64,000 bases of DNA. Origin: Bacteroidaceae bacterium (GTDB lineage Bacteria > Bacteroidota > Bacteroidia > Bacteroidales > Bacteroidaceae). The notes under the pieces are model-generated. The model searched no databases. It was not told the origin of the DNA and saw nothing but the letters and a program-made list of their open reading frames with translations. Both the position numbers and the translations under genes were made by a program. Each line of letters starts with the position of its first letter. The first letter of the stretch is position 1. The DNA lies in the NCBI GenBank assembly GCA_017428785.1, contig JAFRQD010000061.1, forward strand, positions 1-64,000. The letters run 5' to 3'. Positions 33,584 to 40,985 of the stretch are shown piece by piece.

Positions 33584-34204
33584 ATGCACATAGTTATCGC
33601 CGGAAACATAGGCAGCGGCAAGACTACGCTGACCGAAATGCTCGCCCAGCACTACCATTGGGAGCCGATGTACGAGCAGGTGATGTTCAATCCCTACTTG
33701 GAGGATTACTACAAGGACATCCAGCGTTGGTCGTTCCCCATGGAAGTCTTCTTCCTCAAGGAGCGTTTCCGCGACCTCATGGAGATGCAGAAGAGCGGGA
33801 AAGACACGATACAGGACCGCTCCATCTATGAGGGAGTGTATGTCTTCGCTACCAACAACAAGCGGATGGGCAATCTGAGCGACCGCGACTTCGACACCTT
33901 CATGGAGCTCTTCGGACACATGACGAACATCATCCACTACCCGGACCTCATGATATATCTGCGAGCCAGCATCCCCCACCTTGTCCATAATATCCAGAAA
34001 CGCGGGCGAGACTGTGAGCAGACCATGCAGTTGGAGTACCTCAAAGGCTTGAACGACCTCTACGAAGACTTCATATATAATAAGTATAAGGGCAAGGTGC
34101 TGACCATCGAGGTTGACGAAATCGACTACCAGCACAACCCGAAAGACTTCAAAGCTATAACAGACAAGATCGACGGACTGCTCTACGGCATGTTCCCACT
34201 ATAA
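33584..34204 (+). CDS. deoxynucleoside kinase (first of a tandem pair)
   Basis: This enzyme phosphorylates deoxynucleosides to monophosphates for salvage. The P-loop is GNIGSGKTTLTEML (residues 7-20). DRSIYEGVYVF carries the Asp-Arg-Ser motif, and the LID region is ASIPHLVHNIQKRGRDCEQ. The length is 206 aa, as in bacterial dGK/dAK enzymes. The next gene encodes a paralogue of the same length, related over its whole length. Which one prefers dA, dG or dC cannot be read from the sequence. Confidence 0.93.
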   Translation: MHIVIAGNIGSGKTTLTEMLAQHYHWEPMYEQVMFNPYLEDYYKDIQRWSFPMEVFFLKERFRDLMEMQKSGKDTIQDRSIYEGVYVFATNNKRMGNLSDRDFDTFMELFGHMTNIIHYPDLMIYLRASIPHLVHNIQKRGRDCEQTMQLEYLKGLNDLYEDFIYNKYKGKVLTIEVDEIDYQHNPKDFKAITDKIDGLLYGMFPL

Positions 34205-34315
34205 AAGGTGAAAAGGTGAAAAATTGAAAAGGCTTCGCGCTGTCTTTCACTTCTTCATCTTTTTACCTTCCACCCATAAACAGTTTTACCTTTTCACCTT
34301 TTCACCTTTTATATT
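34205..34315. repeat. inverted octamer arrays between the two kinase genes
   Basis: AAAAGGTG repeats at the left, and its inverse CTTTTCAC repeats at the right (34286-34312), around about 55 bp of unique sequence. The transcript could fold into a weak hairpin, or the arrays may mark an insertion. The spacer has no promoter consensus. Confidence 0.7.
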
Positions 34316-34936
34316 ATGCATATAGCAGTAGCCGGAAACATAGGGTGCGGCAAGACCACCCTCACTAAATTGCTCGTCAAGCGCTATGGCTGGACACCTC
34401 GCTACGAGCCTGTCGAGACGAACCCGTACCTTGACGACTTCTATCAGGACATGAGTCGCTGGAGCTTTAACCTGCAGGTTTACTTCCTCAACAAGCGTTT
34501 CCGCGATGTCGTCGAGATATCGAAGAGCACGGACACCATCATCCAGGACCGCACCATCTTCGAGGACGCACGCATCTTCGCCCCGAATCTTCATGCACAA
34601 GGCTACATGAGCGACCGCGACTTCAAGAACTACAGCGACCTCTTCGACCTGATGATGTCGCTGGTGGGACTGCCTGACTTGCTCATCTACATACGCAGCT
34701 CCATCCCCAACCTCATCGCTCAGATTGCCAAACGGGGCAGAGAGTACGAGCAGAGCATACGCATCGATTACCTCAACGGCCTGAATGAACGCTATGAAGC
34801 ATGGATTAAAGACTATCCCGGCAAACTCCTCATCGTGGATGGCGACGTGCTGAAGTTCGAGGCGAATGTTGCCGACTTCCAGCGCATCACAGAGCAAATC
34901 GACGCCAAGCTCTACGGCCTTTTCCCGGAAGAGTAA
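34316..34936 (+). CDS. deoxynucleoside kinase (second of a tandem pair)
   Basis: This is a paralogue of the preceding kinase with the same length (206 aa). It has P-loop GNIGCGKTTLTKLL, DRTIFEDARIFA in place of DRSIYEGVYVF, and LID segment SIPNLIAQIAKRGREYEQ. The changed residues around the DRS/DRT motif suggest different base specificity from its partner, as in two-enzyme dGK/dAK systems. It is followed by a strong terminator at 34942-34975. Confidence 0.93.
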   Translation: MHIAVAGNIGCGKTTLTKLLVKRYGWTPRYEPVETNPYLDDFYQDMSRWSFNLQVYFLNKRFRDVVEISKSTDTIIQDRTIFEDARIFAPNLHAQGYMSDRDFKNYSDLFDLMMSLVGLPDLLIYIRSSIPNLIAQIAKRGREYEQSIRIDYLNGLNERYEAWIKDYPGKLLIVDGDVLKFEANVADFQRITEQIDAKLYGLFPEE

Positions 34937-34941
34937 AAGGA

Positions 34942-34975
34942 AAAGCCCTCTGCTTCAGTTTAGGCAGAGGGCTTT
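34942..34975. terminator. bidirectional intrinsic terminator
   Basis: A perfect 12-bp stem (AAAGCCCTCTGC / GCAGAGGGCTTT) with a 10-nt loop lies between the convergent kinase and outer-membrane protein genes. T-rich sequence follows on both strands. Confidence 0.85.
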
Positions 34976-34994
34976 ATTGTGTTATGTTGTGACC

Positions 34995-36563
34995 TTAGAA
35001 CTTGAAGCCAAGCGTGCAGGTGATGGTCTGACGCGTGAGGTCAACGCCAACAGGGTCAATTGTCTTGTCTGCGAGGGCAGGATTGTCGAGCACGAATTGC
35101 GGAATGAGCTCTTGGTTTGTGTTGGTGTAGCTTGTGTCGAAGGCATAGAAGTCAGCCTTCTGATGACGAACCTTGTAAGCGAGATCCACATAGAAGCTCT
35201 TTGAATGGTAGCCCATGCCGAGCGTCAGGATGTTGGTGTTGCCGGGACGCATGTAGCTGGTGCTTGTGGCATAGTCCATCGCAGCACTGTTGAGGTTGTA
35301 CTGGTCGAAGCCGATGTTCTTCTTGTAGGCAGATGTGCTGAGGTTGTAGCCCAGTCGGAATGCCAGGTTCTTCGTGGCGTTGGCTTCGACGCCGAGACGC
35401 AGAGTGTGTGTGCCGCGCATGTTGTCGCGGGTGAACTGGTTCATTGCCTTGTCCTTCACATTGCCTGAGGTTGAGCCGTCGGCGTACTCATCTCTGGGAT
35501 AGCCCATGCTTGTGCCGGCGAATGCGGCATATTCATAGTCCACGTCCCAAGCGAATGTAGAGCCGATAGTGCTGCCGATGCTGGTGCGCACCTTCCAGGG
35601 AGAGCGTACGTTGAACTTGAGTTTGCTTTCCCAGGGCTCTATTCTGCTGCCTAATGTGTTCGGCTCTCGGGCAAGGTCGAACAGCGTGCTGTTCTTGAGG
35701 CGGTACCATGTGGGAGTCTCCACGACAACGCCGAAGCGGAAGGGACTGCTTTCGATGGGGCGGATGATGGTGCCGAGCTTGACGTTCACGCCTGTGCCTG
35801 AGACGCGGATGTCGTTGTTGAGGTCATATCTTGCAACGCCTCCGAGGTCGTATTCCCTGTAGTATGTCCATCCACGATAGCGCATGTTGTCCACGCCGAT
35901 GGTCAGGCCGATGAAGGCCCTGTCGTTGATGTTGGTGCTTGCATTGAAGTCGAACGATTGCAGGGAGCCTTCGCTGTGGTGTGTGTATTCGTTGCTTGAG
36001 GTCGATGTCTCGTTGTAGCGATAGATGTTTCCGCTGGCGTTCTTCTTTACCGAGAAGTAGCCATTCTCCAGAGCCATGCCGGCAAGGTTGTTCTGCCAGC
36101 CCTCGTCCCAGTCCGTCAGCTCTGCCACCTGGTCCAACTGGCTCAGCTCGTGCGTGTCGGGATTGTCTGCGTAGAAGTTATGGTTGAAGTTTATCTTCTT
36201 CTGGAAGTTGAAGGCGAAGTTGACGTAGGGGCAGGTCTCGCCGCCGGTCTTCATGTTGAGGACGAAGCCAGCCTGGTCGAAAGTGAACTTGCCGCGATTC
36301 TCTTCGCTGATGCTCGACTTGCCCCAGAGGCCGCCCATCGTCAGGGCGATGTCGTTCTTGCGATACAGTCCGATGCCTGCCGGGTTCCAGCTGATGACGC
36401 TCATGTCTGCGCCAAGTGCACCGAGAGCACCGCCCATGCCGACGTAGCGGGATGTGCCGATGACGTCGCTGGATCCGTTCGTGATGCGTTCGTTCATGTA
36501 GCTGTCCTGTGCATGGGCTGCGAAAGCGATAGCAAGGAGGGAAAGAAAGATATAGCGTTTCAT
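34995..36563 (-). CDS. OMPP1/FadL-like outer-membrane protein
   Basis: This is a 522-aa beta-barrel with a signal peptide (cut after AAHAQ, about residue 19). The start of the mature protein (SRYVGMGGALGALGADMSVISWNPAGIGLYRKNDI) is the N-terminal plug-like motif of Bacteroidetes OMPP1/FadL/TodX-type barrels. Many short amphipathic strands follow, and the protein ends in TCTLGFKF, a typical terminal strand with aromatic last residue. It probably transports hydrophobic compounds, but the ligand is unknown. It is single, between a terminator (3-prime) and a REP-like repeat (5-prime). Confidence 0.82.
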   Translation of the reverse strand: MKRYIFLSLLAIAFAAHAQDSYMNERITNGSSDVIGTSRYVGMGGALGALGADMSVISWNPAGIGLYRKNDIALTMGGLWGKSSISEENRGKFTFDQAGFVLNMKTGGETCPYVNFAFNFQKKINFNHNFYADNPDTHELSQLDQVAELTDWDEGWQNNLAGMALENGYFSVKKNASGNIYRYNETSTSSNEYTHHSEGSLQSFDFNASTNINDRAFIGLTIGVDNMRYRGWTYYREYDLGGVARYDLNNDIRVSGTGVNVKLGTIIRPIESSPFRFGVVVETPTWYRLKNSTLFDLAREPNTLGSRIEPWESKLKFNVRSPWKVRTSIGSTIGSTFAWDVDYEYAAFAGTSMGYPRDEYADGSTSGNVKDKAMNQFTRDNMRGTHTLRLGVEANATKNLAFRLGYNLSTSAYKKNIGFDQYNLNSAAMDYATSTSYMRPGNTNILTLGMGYHSKSFYVDLAYKVRHQKADFYAFDTSYTNTNQELIPQFVLDNPALADKTIDPVGVDLTRQTITCTLGFKF

Positions 36564-36609
36564 TGTTTAATAACTGTTTAATCGTTTACCGTTTACCTTT
36601 TTAGTTCGG

Positions 36610-36718
36610 GCGGATTTGTAGTCCGACCGTTTGGGATATAGGGATTTGTAGTCCTGTTATTCTTGCTTTTAGTGCATTGCAAATGCTTATATTCTATGCT
36701 GTCGGATTGCAAATCCGC
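36610..36718. repeat. REP-like cluster with inverted ends
   Basis: GCGGATTTGTAGTCCGAC (36610-36627) and GTCGGATTGCAAATCCGC (36701-36718) are inverted copies with two mismatches. Inside are GGATTTGTAGTCC and GCATTGCAAATGC, so four small palindromes share the word ATTTGTAGTCC or ATTGCAAAT. The pattern fits repeats seen widely in Bacteroidales and probably moved in trans. Confidence 0.7.
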
Positions 36719-36733
36719 CAGAACGAAAGGTCT

Positions 36734-37942
36734 TTATCTGCGACCTCCGCCGCCGCGTGAGCCTCCGCCACCGCCTCCGCCGCGAGAGCCTCCGCCGCCG
36801 AAGCTGCCTCCACCGCCGCCGCTGAAGCCGCCGCCTCCGCTGTAGCTGCCGCGTGAGCTGCCTCCACTATAGGTGCTGGTGCTGCTGCCTCTTGATGAGC
36901 CGCTGCTGTAGGTGCTGCTGCCTCTCGATGAGCCGCTGCTGTAGGTGCTGCTGCCTCTTGATGAGCCGCTGCTGTAGGTGCTGGTGCCTCTTGAGGTAGA
37001 GGTGCTTGTGGAGGTTGTGCCTCTTGAGGAGCCGTTGTTATAGGTACCGCGTGAGGAGCTTGTGCCGTTGCCTCGCGAGCTTATCGTGCCGCGTGTGGTT
37101 CCGGTATTGGCGTTGCCTCTCGACGAGCCTTGGTAGGTGCCGCGTGAGCCTTCGCCTATCTGCCTGCTTGTCCCTTCAGACCTTGTGGCTCCGCGAGAGC
37201 CGTAGGAAGTGGCCGAGCGGGATGCTCCGATGCGTCCGTTGCCAGACCTGCCGCCGCTTGCTCTGCCGCTGTAGGTGGCAGAACGCTGTCCGAGGTTGCG
37301 TGCTGCGGTTGTCTGCTGACGGGGATGATGCCAGCCGTAGTCGCCGTGATAATAGCCTCCGTAGTGTCCGCCATAGTACCAGGGGTCGTACCATCCGTAG
37401 TTGTGCCAGCCCCAGCCCCAGTCGTACCAGCTATAGTAGCCGTAGCGATAGTAGGGTGCATACCAGCCGTACCAGGGATCGTACCACGGGTCGTACCATC
37501 CGTAGCAGTAGTCCCAGATGTAGGGGTCGTAGAAGCGGAAGCCACGATAGCGGTAGAGGCGGGACGTCAGACAGAAGTCTCCGTCGTTGAGGCCGTCGTT
37601 GTATCCGGCATAATAGCCTGCGTCGTAGCCCGACATCTCATTCTGTTCGGGATTGGTCGAAACGAGAAGCGTGTCGCCTTTCAGTTGATAGGAAGGAGAG
37701 CCTGACTGCTGGGCCGAGCCGCGACGGTTGTACTCATCCACATCGCGAAGCTGACCGGTATGGTAGTCGGCGTTAGGATCGCCTTCGTCGTCGATGGAAG
37801 CTTGTGAACTTACCTGTGCGGATGAAGTCGTGTTCTGCTGGTTCTTCTTCTTGGAAGAGAAGGAGTACATGTCGTCGTCCTGTGCTGATGCGCTGAAGCA
37901 TACAGCCAAGAGCATCATGAGGGTAATAACATTTGCTTTCAT
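36734..37942 (-). CDS. secreted low-complexity Gly/Ser/Arg/Tyr-rich protein
   Basis: No known family is evident. The start at 37942 gives a good signal peptide (MKANVITLMMLLAVCFSASA); the longer frame to 37984 is rejected. A central part (about 115-210) is rich in Tyr, Trp, Gly and Asp (WYDPWYDPWYGWYAPYY). The C-terminal half is Ser-Arg-Gly-Thr repeats, with three direct copies of an 11-residue unit SSRGSSTYSSG (33-nt DNA repeats near 36890-36990), and ends in a Gly-rich RGGGGR tail. The tail resembles RNA-binding RGG boxes or matrix proteins; the signal peptide favours an exported role. A promoter lies at 38012-38042. Confidence 0.65.
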   Translation of the reverse strand: MKANVITLMMLLAVCFSASAQDDDMYSFSSKKKNQQNTTSSAQVSSQASIDDEGDPNADYHTGQLRDVDEYNRRGSAQQSGSPSYQLKGDTLLVSTNPEQNEMSGYDAGYYAGYNDGLNDGDFCLTSRLYRYRGFRFYDPYIWDYCYGWYDPWYDPWYGWYAPYYRYGYYSWYDWGWGWHNYGWYDPWYYGGHYGGYYHGDYGWHHPRQQTTAARNLGQRSATYSGRASGGRSGNGRIGASRSATSYGSRGATRSEGTSRQIGEGSRGTYQGSSRGNANTGTTRGTISSRGNGTSSSRGTYNNGSSRGTTSTSTSTSRGTSTYSSGSSRGSSTYSSGSSRGSSTYSSGSSRGSSTSTYSGGSSRGSYSGGGGFSGGGGGSFGGGGSRGGGGGGGSRGGGGRR

Positions 37943-38011
37943 AGTATGTTCCTTGTTAATAATTGTCGCTTTATACCTTTTCAATTTCTCGGTTTTTCAA
38001 CTTTCTTGATG

Positions 38012-38042
38012 CAAAGTTAAGGAGTTTTGCGTAATATGCAAA
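38012..38042 (-). promoter_or_regulatory. promoter of the low-complexity protein gene
   Basis: On the minus strand TTTG (38042-38039), a 19-bp spacer and TAACTTTG (38019-38012) match the consensus. Confidence 0.65.
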
Positions 38043-38175
38043 GGGGAAACGCCTATTTTGTGGAGGAAATTTCCCCAACTGGGGAAAAAGAGCTACATTT
38101 GCAGAGGAAATGAACAACTCTCCACGGACGGATGCCCTGCACGACATGCGGCCTTGCAAAACTTGGCGTGCTGTG

Positions 38176-38260
38176 TTTGTTGCTGCATCATGACAAATCA
38201 ATTGCTGCATCATGAATAATCAATTGCTGCATCATGATAAATCAACGAACGCCGCCTGCG
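38176..38260. repeat. 22-bp periodic array, family F, copy 2
   Basis: Three units of TTGCTGCATCATGA plus ATCAA repeat at exact 22-bp spacing, followed by CGAACGCCGCCTG. This is the same family as 30089-30172, inverted relative to it. It lies between divergent genes (low-complexity protein and prmA). I see no gene in 37943-38336. Confidence 0.8.
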
Positions 38261-38336
38261 GGGTTTGGCGACGACCTGTGCCGAGCGGACCGAAGCCGCG
38301 TGGGGAGAAGGGTGACTATACATTATTATATATATT

Positions 38337-39359
38337 ATGAAGTACTTCGAAGTGACTTGCAAGATACGGCCTTTCAGCGAGGATGCTGCGGATCTGCTGT
38401 CCGCATCGCTCTCCGAGATTGGCTTCGAGGCCTTTTCCCAGACAGAGGACGGCCTGCTGGCTTATATTCAGCAAAAGGATTGGAGTGAGGACAGGATGCG
38501 TGAGGCGGTGCAGGACTTCTGCCTGCCTGGCGTCAGCATCAGTTATTCGACGGCCGAAGCGCCCGACGAAGATTGGAACCAGGTCTGGGAGGAAGAGGGG
38601 TTCCAGCCGGTGAGCCTCCCCCTTGCCCCCTCCCAAGGAGGGGGTGTGATAGTGGTTCACGACGTCAAGCACACAGATGTGCCGCCTGCCAAATACGACA
38701 TCCTCATCACGCCCCGCCTAGCGTTCGGCACCGGCAGCCACGAGACGACGCGTCTCATCCTGCGCACTCTCGCCTCTCTCGACCTGGAGGGGAAGCACAT
38801 AATCGACGCCGGAACGGGCACAGGCATCTTGGCTATCATGGCCATCAAGCGAGGAGCGACAAGCGTCTTCGCCTACGACATCGACGAGTGGAGCGTGGAA
38901 AACACCAAGGACAACCTGCTGCTGAACCACATCCCAACTGTCCTGCCTCCTTTCGGAGGCGAGGAGCAGGGGGCGAGGAGCGAGGAGCAAGAGAATAGAA
39001 ATCAGAGTCAGGATGGTAGCGAAGGCACAAATCTCTTGCCCCTTGCCCCTTGCCCCCTGCCCCCCTCGGGCTGTGTAGCAGTTGTATGCGGCGATAGCTC
39101 TCTGCTCGAAGACCAGCCGAAGGCCGACCTTCTCATTGCCAACATCAACCGAAACATCCTGCTTCAGGACCTGCCGCGATTCGCCGCGTCAATAAAGCCA
39201 GGCGGCCAAATGATACTGAGCGGCTTCTATCTCTCGGACATCCCTGCTTTGACAGAAGCCACCGTGCAGCACGGCTTCAGCCTGCTGCAAACGGAAAACG
39301 AGGGGGAATGGGCAATGCTCCTATTCGAAGCGGATGCTCTTGGCGGGCGTGATGTTTGA
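38337..39359 (+). CDS. prmA: ribosomal protein L11 methyltransferase with two in-frame insertions
   Basis: PrmA trimethylates ribosomal protein L11 using S-adenosylmethionine. The N-terminal domain (about 1-90) and the methyltransferase fold are clear: KYDILITPRLAFGTGSHETT, IDAGTGTGILAIMAI (SAM loop) and LLIANINRNILLQDLPRFA (catalytic NI-type motif). Two stretches do not belong to the family: about residues 93-104 (DNA 38613-38647, LPLAPSQGGG) and about 203-245 (DNA 38941-39072). Both are low-complexity and in frame. The 340-aa length exceeds the usual 280-290 by about that amount. The 3-prime end overlaps the convergent permease gene by 39 nt. Confidence 0.92.
   Translation: MKYFEVTCKIRPFSEDAADLLSASLSEIGFEAFSQTEDGLLAYIQQKDWSEDRMREAVQDFCLPGVSISYSTAEAPDEDWNQVWEEEGFQPVSLPLAPSQGGGVIVVHDVKHTDVPPAKYDILITPRLAFGTGSHETTRLILRTLASLDLEGKHIIDAGTGTGILAIMAIKRGATSVFAYDIDEWSVENTKDNLLLNHIPTVLPPFGGEEQGARSEEQENRNQSQDGSEGTNLLPLAPCPLPPSGCVAVVCGDSSLLEDQPKADLLIANINRNILLQDLPRFAASIKPGGQMILSGFYLSDIPALTEATVQHGFSLLQTENEGEWAMLLFEADALGGRDV
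38613..38647. repeat. short palindromic insertion in prmA
   Basis: CCCCCTTGCCCCCTCC followed by AAGGAGGGGG makes a GC-rich imperfect palindrome in frame. The peptide falls between GFQPV and IVVHDVKH, which are adjacent in homologues as I remember them. Confidence 0.6.
38941..39072. repeat. heptamer-array insertion in prmA
   Basis: The left part repeats GCGAGGA/GCAAGAG-type heptamers. The right part repeats CTTGCCC three times (39037-39059) in the inverted sense, with about 40 bp of unique DNA between. The whole reads as an open frame of about 44 codons in the loop after LLLNHIP, before VAVVCGDSS. Confidence 0.7.
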
Positions 39360-40568
39360 CACCACAAGGCTTGGCACTATCATGGCCAAACCGCAGAGGA
39401 CAAGCGTGCCGAGGTCGATGGCAAGCACCCACCACCAGTTCACCAGCACAGGAACCGCCTCCACATAGTAGACCTCGGGGTCCAGCTTGACCAGTCCCGT
39501 GAATTTCTGCAGGTAGATAAGGGCGAAGGCCAGCAGGTTGCCGAGCACGATGCCACGCAGAATGATCAGCATCGCGTAGTTGAGGAAGAGATGGCGGACT
39601 TGCATGTTGCGCGCTCCTAAAGCCTTCATGATGCCAATGAAGTTGGTGCGTTCCAGGATGATGATGAGCAAACCGCTCACCGCAGTAAAGATAGAGACAC
39701 AAATCATCAGGATAAGAATGACCACGATGTCCATGTCGAGGAGATTGAGCCAAGCGAATATCTGCGGATGCTCCATGCGGATGCTCATGCTGGAATAGTA
39801 CTCGCCGTAGGCATCCTGCTTGTGGTTCACTTCGTTCACCACATCGAGCCAAGTCTCATCAAGCTTGTCGAAGTCCTTCAGCCTGATTTCCGCCCCGCCG
39901 TACTGCTGGCTGTCCCATCCCAAGAGGCGATGGATGGTGTAGAGGTCGGTGTAGGCAAAGTTCTTGTCGAAGTCGGTAAGGTTCGTGCGATAGATGCCTG
40001 CAACGGAGAACTTCCTTGCCCGAACCGTCTGCTCAAAGAAGTAGGCATAGATGGTTTCGCCTACATCGACCTGCATCTCGCGAGCCATCGCCTGCGAGAT
40101 GACCAGCTTTCCTGAGCCCGCAGAGTCTGTGAACTCAGGTATCTCGCCCTTTACCAAGTGATTGCTTATGAAGCTTTGGTCGTAGTCTTGTCCTACGCCT
40201 TGAATCGCGATGCCCCGGAAGTTGGCGTCGGTCTTCAGCATGCCCGGCTTCGTGCAAAAGCGTGCGACGGATGCCACATTGGGGATGGCCGAGAGTCGCG
40301 AAGTGATGGAATCGTCGATGACAATCGGGCTATACTCTTGCTGGCCGAGGCTCCTGTAGTTCATCACCTTGATGTGTGCTCCGAAGCCCAGCACTTTGTC
40401 CTGCACTTCTTTCTGGAAGCCCAGCACGATAGCCACGCTGACCAGCATCACGGCCAAGCCGATAGCAACGCCCACGGTAGCAATGCCCGTGGCGAGACGC
40501 GAGGCGCGTCCGCTGCTTCCGCCTTCTGCAAAGAGCCGCTTAGCTACAAACCAAGAGAAATAGTCCAT
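39321..40568 (-). CDS. ABC transporter permease, LolE/FtsX family
   Basis: This is an inner-membrane permease of the lipoprotein-releasing (LolC/LolE) family, which moves lipoproteins from the inner membrane to the LolA chaperone. The N-terminal helix (about 28-50) is followed by a periplasmic MacB-type core domain (about 55-270) and three FtsX-type helices (about 285-405) with ILERTNFIGIMKALGARNMQVRHLFL, the family signature. It lacks a neighbouring ATPase gene, as is common for Bacteroidetes. The 3-prime end overlaps prmA by 39 nt. Confidence 0.9.
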   Translation of the reverse strand: MDYFSWFVAKRLFAEGGSSGRASRLATGIATVGVAIGLAVMLVSVAIVLGFQKEVQDKVLGFGAHIKVMNYRSLGQQEYSPIVIDDSITSRLSAIPNVASVARFCTKPGMLKTDANFRGIAIQGVGQDYDQSFISNHLVKGEIPEFTDSAGSGKLVISQAMAREMQVDVGETIYAYFFEQTVRARKFSVAGIYRTNLTDFDKNFAYTDLYTIHRLLGWDSQQYGGAEIRLKDFDKLDETWLDVVNEVNHKQDAYGEYYSSMSIRMEHPQIFAWLNLLDMDIVVILILMICVSIFTAVSGLLIIILERTNFIGIMKALGARNMQVRHLFLNYAMLIILRGIVLGNLLAFALIYLQKFTGLVKLDPEVYYVEAVPVLVNWWWVLAIDLGTLVLCGLAMIVPSLVVSNITPAKSIRFE

Positions 40569-40592
40569 AGTCCATAGTTATGAGTCCATAGT
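40563..40592. repeat. heptamer array, left flank of the four-helix-bundle gene
   Basis: TAGTCCA repeats in a 7-nt period (TAGTCCA, TAGTCCA, TAGTTAT, GAGTCCA, TAGTCCC). It forms the 3-prime end of the minus-strand gene and its last codons. The inverse word fills 40945-40985. Confidence 0.75.
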
Positions 40593-40946
40593 CCCTTTTT
40601 GCTCTCTGGAAGTCTTAACAATTGAAGTAAGCATTCTGATAAGCTCTTGACAATCTTCTAGCAAGGACTCTGCGACATTTGTCTGTAGATATTCAGTCTT
40701 TTCTAATAACTCTATCCAGTATTCGCATTCACTCGCTTCTTTTAGCGAGATATTCATTTTAGCAGTAAAGTCCGGAACGCTTTGACCTCTTAACGCTTCC
40801 TTTACATTGGCTCCAATGCTTGTTCCACAGCGAAGTAATTGTTTGGAGAGGATGTATTCGTGTCTTTCTTCGGCAAGAAACTTGTAGCATCGCACTATGC
40901 GAATGGCAAAGTTCATGCTCTTCCCTTTAACAAGGCTCTCTTTCAT
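40578..40946 (-). CDS. four-helix-bundle protein (23S rRNA IVP family)
   Basis: This 122-aa helical protein belongs to the family found in intervening sequences of 23S rRNA genes and as free-standing genes in Bacteroidetes. Recognisable are NFAIRIVRCYKFL, YILSKQLLRCGTSIGANVKEA and KMNISLKEASECEYWIELL. The molecular function is not established; related folds include the Avd protein of diversity-generating retroelements. There is no rRNA or reverse transcriptase here. The gene is bracketed by inverted arrays of the heptamer ATGGACT, and its last codons (GTMDS) lie in the array. Confidence 0.88.
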   Translation of the reverse strand: MKESLVKGKSMNFAIRIVRCYKFLAEERHEYILSKQLLRCGTSIGANVKEALRGQSVPDFTAKMNISLKEASECEYWIELLEKTEYLQTNVAESLLEDCQELIRMLTSIVKTSREQKGTMDS

Positions 40947-40985
40947 AACTATGGACTATGAACTATGGACTATGGACTATGATAC
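40945..40985. repeat. heptamer array, right flank of the four-helix-bundle gene
   Basis: ATGGACT repeats in a strict 7-nt period (CATAACT, ATGGACT, ATGAACT, ATGGACT, ATGGACT). It is the inverse of the left array, so the gene lies in an inverted-repeat frame of about 420 bp. Confidence 0.75.

Noticed and set aside
37943..37984. Longer start for the low-complexity protein
   Set aside because: The internal ATG at 37942 gives a clean signal peptide and a fitting promoter distance.
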